Assembly: GCF_049846925.1 (NCBI RefSeq)
Contig: NZ_JBNCMT010000025.1
Coordinates: 21,449-85,448 of the forward strand
Direction of reading: 5' to 3'
Length of the DNA stretch: 64,000 nucleotides
Source of the DNA: Brevibacillus_H sp049846925
Lineage (GTDB): Bacteria; Bacillota; Bacilli; Brevibacillales; Brevibacillaceae
This document shows positions 31,074-38,686 of this stretch, in pieces; the first letter of the stretch is position 1; every line of letters begins with the position of its first letter. Made by a program: the position numbers and the translations under genes. Below the pieces are notes generated by a model. The model was given only the letters and a program-made list of their open reading frames with translations, ran no database searches and was not told the origin of the DNA.

Positions 31074-32579
31074 TTACTTTCTTCTTCCTGCAGTAGGCGC
31101 ACCTGATCGAGACTGGCTTGATCTCGATTGCCCTGATCGGGTCTGTCCCGTTCTCGTCTGCTGTCCAACTTTAGCTTTGTTTGCCTTTTCTTGTGCTGCT
31201 TTTGCACGGGCTTCTTTTCTTGCTTTGATCGCCTCTTGGCGTTTGATGCTTTGGTCGTATGTCTTTTGCAGATCTTCAGCTTCACGAGCGAGTTTTTTCT
31301 TATAGCCCGGTTTTACTTTTGATTTTTTCTTGAGCGCTTCTTTTAACGGAGTCTCTTTTTTCTTCTTCTCCGCTTCTTTTTCGACTACTTTTTGCTTGCG
31401 AAGCTCAGAAAAATGCTCTTCTCGTTCCTTGGAACGCTCTCTGCGGCCAGCATCTAGATGACGTCCAGGTGTCAGCAATTTTTGCTCAATCGTAGTCTTG
31501 ATTGCTTTCTCAATTCGGGTTAGGATTGCCTTTTGACGAGGCGAAACGAATGAAATCGCCATCCCTGTTTGACCTGCTCGACCTGTACGGCCGACACGAT
31601 GGATATAGCTTTCCGTATCAGAAGGCAGGTCATAGTTGATGACATGTGTTACGCCTTCCACATCCAGACCACGAGCAGCAATATCTGTAGCTACAAGAAT
31701 CTGAAACTTGATGTTGCGGAATTCTTTCATCAGTTGCTCGCGTTTTTTCTGGGACAAATCTCCATAGAGCGCCTTGGCATCATAGCCTTCCGTCTGCAAA
31801 CGCTGTGTCAGATGCTTCACCCGGTCTTGCGTATTGGCAAAGACGATGGCCAGATACGGCTTCGCCACTTCAATAATATCCAGAAGGGCATCCATCTTGT
31901 CCGTTTGGTTGATCTGGTAGTAGATTTGTTCGATTCGCTCTACCGTTTTCTGTTTTGTCTCGATTTTCAAGTGAGGTGGTTGCTTCATAAACACCTGAGC
32001 CAACCGTTTCACCTGATCTGGCATGGTCGCTGAGAACATCAGCACTTGTTTGTTGGTCGAAGTAGTAGACAGGATCTTCTCCACATCTTCCAGGAAACCC
32101 ATCTCCAGCATTTTGTCAGCCTCATCCAAAACCAATGTGGTGATGCGTCCAAAATGCAAGGTTTCACGGGTAAGATGATCCAAGATTCGTCCTGGAGTTC
32201 CCACTACAATATGTACGGCTCTCTCCAGCTTGTTCATCTGCCGCTCAATGTCTGTGCCACCATGCAATGATAGAGCATTAACCCCCAAATGCTTGCCCAA
32301 CTTTTCAATTTCCTGAGCAATCTGGATGGATAATTCCCTTGTTGGTGTAAGGATGAGTGCTTGAATATCCCGTTTTTGGATTTGCAAGTGTTGCAAGATC
32401 GGCAAGACAAATGCTGCGGTTTTCCCCGTGCCCGTCTGCGCTTGACCGATTACATCCTTCCCTTCCAAAATTAACGGTATTGCTTCTGCTTGAATTTGGG
32501 TTGGTTCTTTATAAAAAAGGTCTTTAATCCCCTGCATAACTTCCGATCGCAAGCCAAACTCTTCAAATGATTTCACCAT
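31074..32579 (-). CDS. DEAD-box ATP-dependent RNA helicase, CshB-like
   Basis: The 501-residue protein has the full DEAD-box set: Q motif (EPTQIQ), motif I AQTGTGKT, PTRELSIQIAQ, GTPGRILDH, motif II DEADKM, motif III SAT, and motif VI HRVGRTGRAGQTG. The C-terminal 130 residues are basic and coiled, with KVKPGYKKK, a stretch I recall from CshB, and end in an R/S/G-rich tail (GQSRSSQSRSGAP). Such helicases unwind structured RNA in ribosome assembly, decay and cold growth. The gene stands alone with its own terminator. Confidence 0.92.
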   Translation of the reverse strand: MVKSFEEFGLRSEVMQGIKDLFYKEPTQIQAEAIPLILEGKDVIGQAQTGTGKTAAFVLPILQHLQIQKRDIQALILTPTRELSIQIAQEIEKLGKHLGVNALSLHGGTDIERQMNKLERAVHIVVGTPGRILDHLTRETLHFGRITTLVLDEADKMLEMGFLEDVEKILSTTSTNKQVLMFSATMPDQVKRLAQVFMKQPPHLKIETKQKTVERIEQIYYQINQTDKMDALLDIIEVAKPYLAIVFANTQDRVKHLTQRLQTEGYDAKALYGDLSQKKREQLMKEFRNIKFQILVATDIAARGLDVEGVTHVINYDLPSDTESYIHRVGRTGRAGQTGMAISFVSPRQKAILTRIEKAIKTTIEQKLLTPGRHLDAGRRERSKEREEHFSELRKQKVVEKEAEKKKKETPLKEALKKKSKVKPGYKKKLAREAEDLQKTYDQSIKRQEAIKARKEARAKAAQEKANKAKVGQQTRTGQTRSGQSRSSQSRSGAPTAGRRK

Positions 32580-32747
32580 TGTTCCACTTCCTTCCCTAAA
32601 AAGACCGCTTCACCTATACTACGTTATTATCACCAAAAAGGAAAGAAATGTTGAGAATCGAGAAAATTGGTTCCATCCCTTATTAACCCCAACATTTTCC
32701 AATTGTGATAAACTTAAAAGATACAATTTTTCACAAGGGGGATCATT

Positions 32748-33436
32748 ATGAAATTTTGGAAGTGTTGTTTTCTCTTCATTTTCTTGCAAATATTTATACT
32801 TCCCAGCTCGATTGCTGCACCAGCTCCATCTGATACGATTATAACCATTACAAACAAAAATAAGTTGGAGCTGAATAAGAAGGTAAATGTGAAGGCAGTA
32901 ACACCCATTGATGGTGAAATTGTTAAAAGTAGTTTTCGTTACACTGTAGATTCCCAAAAATACTGGGACATTGAAAATGCGAAAACCATGCAAATTGGAT
33001 CTAAATATTATACATACGGCTCCTTTATTCCGGAAGAGTCAGGAGAGTATTATATCCACTTTACTATGACGATGAAAGATTCCAAAGGAAAGCAATGGAT
33101 TAGTGTCGGCGGTATCAGTGTAAAAATATTAGATTATGCAATCCTGGATGTCATGTCCAACCCAATTGAAGCAACTGTTTATGATGATCAGGATGTATAT
33201 ATTTCTGTTCGGTATCAAGCAGACAACAATTTGAACATCGATTTAAGGCGGATGGGCTATTTACCAATTATGAGGAAATCTTCACAGAATATGATAAAAA
33301 GACCGGATACTATACAAAATTGATTAAATTAGCACCCGAACAACAAAAGTATATCTTCGTCACATTTACTGTAACGCAGACAATCAATGGAGTTGAAAGA
33401 AAAGGGGAATCGAAAACCACCCTTATTCTAAAATAG
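32748..33436 (+). pseudogene. Frameshifted gene for an exported protein
   Basis: A signal-peptide-bearing protein starts at ATG 32748 (MKFWKCCFLFIFLQIF...SSIAAPAP). It carries an Ig-like beta pattern: KVNVKAVTPIDGEI, ESGEYYIHFTMTMKDSKGKQW, DDQDVYISVRYQAD. At 33242 the frame shifts: after NNLNID the original frame gives 27 unlike residues and stops at 33323. Frame +2 continues from the TTT at 33242 as FKADGLFTNYEEIFTEYDKKTGYYTKL and so on to TAG at 33436. One missing T in GATTT(T)AAGG would join the two parts into one 229-residue protein. This is either a real inactivating mutation or a sequencing error in a T-run. Confidence 0.8.
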
Positions 33437-33527
33437 TTCATGAACATCTTTCTTCTTGTTTCGCGCCTTAACAACTATGAAATGGGGGTACCTTTGTATG
33501 ACAAGTGTAATTCTGGAGGCGGTTTCG

Positions 33528-34037
33528 TTGAAGAGAAGTTCAACCTGTATAGTTATATCCGCCCTTTTCCTATTGGGTGGTTGCAGCTCACCGACAGACA
33601 CCAGCAGCATTGTTCCACCGGAAACTCAGACTGCTCAACCACCGCAAGACAATTTCGCTGAATTAGAAGCAATTCTATCCATTCGTGATTTGCCACTTCA
33701 AACCTATCCAAATAGCCAAGATAAAAAAGGAATTGTGGTGTATCTACCTCTTCCCTCGTACGAAAACAGTTTTGAGAGAAAACTGAAAAGCTTACGTGCC
33801 GTAAACCAGGTTTTTCGTGAACATACGAATGTAGAAAGCATAACCATTTGGGATGATCAGGAGTCTGCCCGTCAATACGCAAGCAATGAAGCAAACAGCC
33901 AAAATAGAATCGACTGGGATGGGCTCAATCATCGGGTAGCGTTTGCTCATGTTGCCAAAGAAGGAGTATCTGTTTTTTACGCAAATGGCAGAGACGATTT
34001 TGAGGACATTTCGTTTGGCATGGCGAGACTGGAGTAG
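33528..34037 (+). CDS. Hypothetical lipoprotein
   Basis: The 169-residue product begins at TTG 33528 (GGAGGCGG ribosome site, eight bases away) as MKRSSTCIVISALFLLGGC, so C19 is the lipobox cysteine. The mature protein carries EAILSIRDLPLQTYPNSQDKKGIVVYLPLPSYE and RVAFAHVAKEGVSVFYANG. I do not recognise a domain. Longer frames (from 33456 or 33498) lack a ribosome site at proper distance. Confidence 0.65.
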   Translation: MKRSSTCIVISALFLLGGCSSPTDTSSIVPPETQTAQPPQDNFAELEAILSIRDLPLQTYPNSQDKKGIVVYLPLPSYENSFERKLKSLRAVNQVFREHTNVESITIWDDQESARQYASNEANSQNRIDWDGLNHRVAFAHVAKEGVSVFYANGRDDFEDISFGMARLE

Positions 34038-34133
34038 TGCCGTATGAGTCAAACTTTTAGGGAAGCATAACATTCTTCTGTGTGGAGCAAAATGTTAACT
34101 GCATACTACTCTCACTGTAAAAGGTGGCCTTAA

Positions 34134-34640
34134 ATGGTTTATCTATACTCCCTTTTGGCAATTTTCTCAACATGGAAATGGGGCAACTGGAGGAACTGGC
34201 AGGAATACTACCCCACGATTCTTTTTTATATCACGATCAACTTATTACATTTGGTACTTACTTACGACCATCCTCAATGGGTCTTTCACGATTATTTTGT
34301 TCCCAATGGCACAATAAAAACGCTGATCATGATTTTTACTCAATACCCCTGTTTTACGATTTTGTTTTGTACTTACCTTCCATCAAACAAACCTCTTCTT
34401 CCTCTGTATTTCGTGCTGTGGACTTGCCTATTTGGAATATTAGAGTTTATTTCTATCCTAGCTGGAGTGATCAGCTACAAAAACGGGTGGCACTTTGGCT
34501 GGTCCATTTTACTTAACCTGTGTACCTTTTCGATATTGTACCTGCATTACAAACGTCCGCTTTGGGGCTGGGTGCTTAGTTTCATTTTAACCAGTATTTT
34601 TTTGATTATTTTTCAGGTTCCGATTACAAAACTGAAATAG
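34134..34640 (+). CDS. CBO0543-like membrane protein
   Basis: The 168-residue protein has five hydrophobic segments and the pattern STWKWGNWRNWQEYYPTILFY at its N-terminus, then LVLTYDHPQWVFHDYF, seen in the CBO0543 family of spore-former membrane proteins of unknown role. AAAGGTGG precedes the ATG. It follows the lipoprotein gene by 96 bp. Confidence 0.65.
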   Translation: MVYLYSLLAIFSTWKWGNWRNWQEYYPTILFYITINLLHLVLTYDHPQWVFHDYFVPNGTIKTLIMIFTQYPCFTILFCTYLPSNKPLLPLYFVLWTCLFGILEFISILAGVISYKNGWHFGWSILLNLCTFSILYLHYKRPLWGWVLSFILTSIFLIIFQVPITKLK

Positions 34641-34654
34641 TTGTTCATATATGG

Positions 34655-34786
34655 TATAATTACTAAGACACTGTAATGGATGCGTGGAATTCATCCAGCC
34701 ATGTTGTTACTCTAACTTTGTCGCACATGTAAATTAATGAAATTATCGAGTTTTCAGAAGCTGCCTGCCCAAGGTAGCTTTTTTTT
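34655..34786 (+). ncRNA. Candidate small RNA or attenuated leader with own promoter and terminator
   Basis: An extended -10 promoter TGGTATAAT lies at 34652-34660, so transcription would start near 34667. About 90 bases later comes a rho-independent terminator, AAGCTGCCT/AGGTAGCTT followed by eight T (34758-34787). The transcript of about 120 nt has a GGATG/CATCC hairpin and no ORF with a ribosome site. It lies between the CBO0543-like gene and the YkgJ-type gene. It could be an independent sRNA or a leader that controls the YkgJ-type gene; I do not recognise an Rfam family. Confidence 0.5.
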
Positions 34787-34834
34787 GTTTTTTCATTCCA
34801 TTTTTCAATGAAAATTTTAGGGGGAAGTAGTTAG

Positions 34835-35179
34835 ATGAATGAATTACCTTGCCAAGGTTGTAGGGGTTTATGTTGTGGTCCTGTTCCCGTAACGGTGAGC
34901 GAAATGAAAAAAATTCAAAAGAAAATCAGAACCATGCCACGAAAGATTCGGGATGAGTTAGAGAATCAGCCACGTTTTTTCGGAACTTGTATTTTCTATG
35001 ACTTACATAAAGATCAGTGCGGGATACATTCGGCTCGTCCTGACATTTGCCGCATGTTTGGTTACCATCAGGACCTCGTTTGTTTTCACAAACCGGAATT
35101 AGCTACAAAAGATAAGGCAACGATCAAGGAAAAACACGTAGGGATGCTAAGTATTGATATTACGTGGAAGAATTTTTAA
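34835..35179 (+). CDS. YkgJ-type cysteine-cluster protein
   Basis: The 114-residue protein has the YkgJ pattern: CxxCxxLCC at residues 6-14 (CQGCRGLCC), then C-x-FYD, CGIHSARPDICRMFGY and CFHK. These cysteines probably bind an Fe-S cluster or zinc. AGGGGGAAG precedes the ATG. The function of the family is not established. Confidence 0.8.
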   Translation: MNELPCQGCRGLCCGPVPVTVSEMKKIQKKIRTMPRKIRDELENQPRFFGTCIFYDLHKDQCGIHSARPDICRMFGYHQDLVCFHKPELATKDKATIKEKHVGMLSIDITWKNF

Positions 35180-35198
35180 CCAATTTTTTTAGGAACAA

Positions 35199-35228
35199 AA
35201 AACCTTGCCTCTCTAGAGACAAGGTTCA
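35199..35228 (-). terminator. Terminator of pepV
   Basis: AACCTTGtCTCT pairs with AGAGgCAAGGTT and is followed by TTTTGTTC on the minus strand. Confidence 0.8.
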
Positions 35229-35240
35229 TATCGTAATTCG

Positions 35241-36686
35241 CTACGCCTTCGCCAACTCGTAAATAGCTTGAGCGTACAGTGCAGTTGCCTTGAGCATATC
35301 TTCAATAAAGACATGTTCATCACGCTGGTGGGCACAATCAGGGCGGCCAGGGAACAGCATGCCAAATGCAACTCCCACATCGAGAGAACGACCATATGTC
35401 GCACCACCGATTGCCATAGCATCAGCTTCCTGTCCTGTTTGCTCTGTATACACTCTTTGCAAGGTTGTAACTAGCGGATGGTCTGGCGCCACACGATGCG
35501 GTTTCAGATGATCCAGTGTTTCCAGTGTATAGCCGAACTCACCAAGCACCTGTTTCACCGCTGGCTGCCAGTTCTCATACGGCTGTGAATGCGGATAGCG
35601 GATATTGATGTCAAACTGAGCGGCTCCGTCTGATTCATAGCGGATGATTCCTGTGTTCATCGTCAGTGGCCCCATCTCTTCATCGGTATGAGCGATGTTG
35701 AGTGCTTGACCATAGTGCTGGCGATACAAGTATTTTTCGACGAACTGAACGAACTGCGCTGCACGTCCATCCAGTGCAAGGGTATGTAAAAAGTGGATCA
35801 ATTCGGTTCCAGCATTGATTCCTTTTTCCGGGTCCATTCCGTGTACAGAAACCCCGTTGCAGCCTAAAACGACCTGATCCCCGTCCACCCGTACATCTCC
35901 AGTTAAGCCGTTATTGTCCAGATAAGCTTTGAACAACTCAACCAATACCGCCGTTGATCGATCTTGGGAAACCAGTGTTGCTTCCGCTCGGTCAGGAACC
36001 ATGTTCATCCGCAGACCAGCAGACAGTGACGTAAGCTTTGCATCAATGCTGCTCTTGCTTTCCACAGCCAGACCTTGCCATGCCTCCTTCGTCTGACAGA
36101 AAACAAGATGTGTCAATCCTTTCTCCGCATAGATCAAAGGAAAATCGGCATCTGGTGTGAAGCCATACGTCGGCATCTCTTCCTTTTCGAAATAATGCGA
36201 GACACAACGCCAGGATGTTTCTTCGTCTGTACCAAAGATCAGACGGACACGTTTTCCTAAAGGCAAACCGAGTTCTTTGACGATACGTGCAGCAAATAAG
36301 GCAGCAACGGTCGGCCCTTTGTCATCCAGCGCACCACGGGCAATGATCTTGTCATCGACGATTTCGGCTGCGTAAGGTGGTGAAGTCCAGCCATCCCCTT
36401 CTGGCACTACGTCCACATGGCTCAAAATGCCAAGCAGTTCCTTTCCTTCACCAAACTCCCCATGACCAGCATAGCCGTCCACGTTTTTGGTCGTCATCCC
36501 TGCTTGCTTGCACTGATCAAGGATAAATTCGAGAGCATCCGCAATCCCTTTGCCAAACGGAGCGTTCGGCCCAGCAGTAGATTCATCCAGTACACTCTTG
36601 ATGCGCAGGAACTCCTGCGTGGTTGCCAGTAGCGCTTCTTTGCGCTTGAGCACTTCTTCCATCCAATTAATTGATTGAACCGACAT
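35241..36686 (-). CDS. pepV: Dipeptidase PepV (M20 family)
   Basis: PepV is a zinc dipeptidase of the M20/M25 family with broad specificity. The 481-residue protein shows the metal-site segments GILSHVDVVPEGDGW (metal His and Asp), ARGALDDKGPTVAAL, and FGTDEETSWRCVSHYF (the catalytic Glu region), followed by PDADFPLIYAEKG and the family lid domain. The ATG directly follows the relQ stop codon (TAAATG), so translation is coupled to relQ. Confidence 0.93.
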   Translation of the reverse strand: MSVQSINWMEEVLKRKEALLATTQEFLRIKSVLDESTAGPNAPFGKGIADALEFILDQCKQAGMTTKNVDGYAGHGEFGEGKELLGILSHVDVVPEGDGWTSPPYAAEIVDDKIIARGALDDKGPTVAALFAARIVKELGLPLGKRVRLIFGTDEETSWRCVSHYFEKEEMPTYGFTPDADFPLIYAEKGLTHLVFCQTKEAWQGLAVESKSSIDAKLTSLSAGLRMNMVPDRAEATLVSQDRSTAVLVELFKAYLDNNGLTGDVRVDGDQVVLGCNGVSVHGMDPEKGINAGTELIHFLHTLALDGRAAQFVQFVEKYLYRQHYGQALNIAHTDEEMGPLTMNTGIIRYESDGAAQFDINIRYPHSQPYENWQPAVKQVLGEFGYTLETLDHLKPHRVAPDHPLVTTLQRVYTEQTGQEADAMAIGGATYGRSLDVGVAFGMLFPGRPDCAHQRDEHVFIEDMLKATALYAQAIYELAKA

Positions 36687-37427
36687 TTACTCTTCCATCC
36701 CTTCATTTCCATGGCTAGACTTGCTGGAGTACTCTCCCAATTCGATATCGTCATCAACATCGAGGTCCAGTTCCACCAGACCCAACATATGGTCGACAGG
36801 CATCTCTCTTTTGCGAGTGAAAGCAATCTGGGCTTCTTTGATTTCTTCCCGGATATTGTTCATTTCGTTATCCAGGGTATAGGAAGCCTTGGCAGCCTCG
36901 ATCAGGCGCTGACGAATATTGCTTGGGATAATGCCTTCATACTTATAATGCAGCGAATGTTCTGTTGTGGCCCAGAAATTCATGCCGAGCGTGCGGATTT
37001 GAATCTCTACTGGAATAATTACCTCGCCTCTTGCCGTCTGGACAGGGTATTTGATCGCCAAATGGTACCCGCGATACCCGCTTTCTTTTGGCTTGGTGAC
37101 ATAATCTTTTTCCAGGAAAACCTGCATATCCTTCCGCTGCTTCAATAGCTCGACAACTGCTCGAATATCATCGATAAACTGGCACATGATACGGATTCCG
37201 GCAATATCCCTAAGCTCCCATCCGATGTTTTCGTTAATCGGAAACTGCAGGCGATTGGCCTTGGTATAAATACTATTAATGGTTTTAACACGACCCATCA
37301 CAAACTCGATTGGTGCGTGTTCTTTCCGTTTTTTCAATTCGTTGCGAAGATTTTTCAGCTTTACTTTCAGTTCCTCTACCGCCTGTTCATATGGCAGCAG
37401 GTACAATTCCCAGTCAACTTTCTGCAC
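36687..37427 (-). CDS. relQ: Small alarmone synthetase RelQ (GTP pyrophosphokinase)
   Basis: This is a single-domain (p)ppGpp synthetase of the RelQ/YjbM (SAS1) type, 246 aa. Family motifs: SPIEF-like HAPIEFVMGRVKTINSIYTKA, DIAGIRIMCQFIDDI, KESGYRGYHLAIKYPVQT and EIQIRTLGMNFWATTEHSLHYKY. There is no hydrolase, TGS or ACT domain. The GTG at 37427 lies eight bases after GGAGG and yields MQKVDWELYLLPYEQAVEELKV, as in YjbM; the ATG at 37433 is too close to the ribosome site. About 35 extra residues at the C-terminus are acidic. pepV follows immediately. Confidence 0.93.
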   Translation of the reverse strand: MQKVDWELYLLPYEQAVEELKVKLKNLRNELKKRKEHAPIEFVMGRVKTINSIYTKANRLQFPINENIGWELRDIAGIRIMCQFIDDIRAVVELLKQRKDMQVFLEKDYVTKPKESGYRGYHLAIKYPVQTARGEVIIPVEIQIRTLGMNFWATTEHSLHYKYEGIIPSNIRQRLIEAAKASYTLDNEMNNIREEIKEAQIAFTRKREMPVDHMLGLVELDLDVDDDIELGEYSSKSSHGNEGMEE

Positions 37428-37521
37428 GTTCATTCCCTCCGGCCTACACTCCATCGTGGTTACAATTCAACAAATTTGTGATAATATCCTCTAATTAGAT
37501 CAATCCAGAAAGGGTCATCCA

Positions 37522-38655
37522 ATGATTTCTTCCCTCATTGTAAGGGTTTACAACTATTTTTATTTTTCTCTATTGGCTATTTTTATTTCCTTTTTACCCG
37601 TCTATCTCTTTGCGCAAAACCTGCCTGCTTCTCAAATCGGCATCATCATCAGCGCAGGTGCATTCATCGGTGTATTGTCACAGCCTTTTTGGGGAGTCAT
37701 CAGTGACAAGTACAAAACGGTCAGGAAGATCATTCTGCTTACCCTGTTCCTTTCCGTGATCATCGGCTTTGCGATGTTTCAGGCAAGCACCTTCCTGATT
37801 CTCATGCTTCTCACCGGACTCATGTACTTCATCTTTTTGCCAACTGATCCATTGACCGAAAGCCTTAATTATCAGTTGTCACAAGAGATGCAAGTCAGTT
37901 TCGGCTCGATCCGCATGTTTGGGGCAATTGGTTATGCAACGACTTCACTGTTCGTCGGCTATTTAGCGGAGTATTGGGGAATTTCCAGTCTTGGTTTTTT
38001 ATTTGCAGCATATGGCATCATCACCTGTTTTGTCTGCTATCTTTTGCCAGATGTCCCCTCCGTAAGCAAGCCTATCTCTTTCAGCAGCTTACGTCAATTC
38101 TTTACTTATCCAAAGACACGCTGGTTTTTCATTTTGGTCTTCCTTACTGCCCTGCCTCATCGGATGAATGACAGTTTTCTCGGCATTACCATTCAGAGCC
38201 TCGGGGGTACAACCAGCCTGATCGGGCAGTCGTGGTTTATCTCATCCGTCAGTGAAGTTTTTCTGTTTGCCGTAAGCTTCTGGTTTTTACAGAGATTCAA
38301 AGAAATTCAGTTAATCTCGATTGCCGCTCTATTGTACTCGATCCGTTATTTCTTGTGCTCCATAGCCGTTTCACCTGAGTGGATCGTGTACTTACAGATT
38401 ATGCAAGGAATCACGTTTGTTATTTTTTACACAGCGTCGATTCAATACTTGTATAGCATGATACCCGAAGAATGGAAAGCAACGGGACAAACCATATTGG
38501 CCATTTTGTTTTTCGGTCTGTCAGGGATTATTGGCTCACTCATCGGTGGCTGGGTCCTGGAGTACTATCAAGTCTCCACACTTTATCAGGTGATGGCTGG
38601 TCTGTCATTTGCGAGCTTTGTCTTCAGCCTGTTTATGCAAAAGAAAAAACAATGA
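37522..38655 (+). CDS. MFS transporter
   Basis: The 377-residue protein has about twelve membrane helices. The inter-helix 2-3 motif is PFWGVISDKYKTVRK. The opening (YFSLLAIFISFLPVYLFAQNLPASQIG) and the RMFGAIGYATTSLF segment fit the LacY/nucleoside-symporter-like MFS subgroup. The ligand cannot be read. A ribosome site AGAAAGGG precedes the ATG. It is divergent from relQ and has its own terminator. Confidence 0.85.
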   Translation: MISSLIVRVYNYFYFSLLAIFISFLPVYLFAQNLPASQIGIIISAGAFIGVLSQPFWGVISDKYKTVRKIILLTLFLSVIIGFAMFQASTFLILMLLTGLMYFIFLPTDPLTESLNYQLSQEMQVSFGSIRMFGAIGYATTSLFVGYLAEYWGISSLGFLFAAYGIITCFVCYLLPDVPSVSKPISFSSLRQFFTYPKTRWFFILVFLTALPHRMNDSFLGITIQSLGGTTSLIGQSWFISSVSEVFLFAVSFWFLQRFKEIQLISIAALLYSIRYFLCSIAVSPEWIVYLQIMQGITFVIFYTASIQYLYSMIPEEWKATGQTILAILFFGLSGIIGSLIGGWVLEYYQVSTLYQVMAGLSFASFVFSLFMQKKKQ

Positions 38656-38682
38656 GACCGGGAGCTCCGGTCTCTTTTTTGT
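38655..38682 (+). terminator. Terminator after the MFS gene
   Basis: GAGACCGG-GAGCT-CCGGTCTC is followed by TTTTTTG. The hairpin starts at the stop codon and also serves the convergent chemoreceptor gene. Confidence 0.85.
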
Positions 38683-38686
38683 ATAA

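Noticed and set aside
31074..31230. Repetitive R/S/G-rich coding tail of the helicase as a separate repeat element
   Set aside because: It is the normal basic low-complexity tail of DEAD-box helicases and stays in frame.
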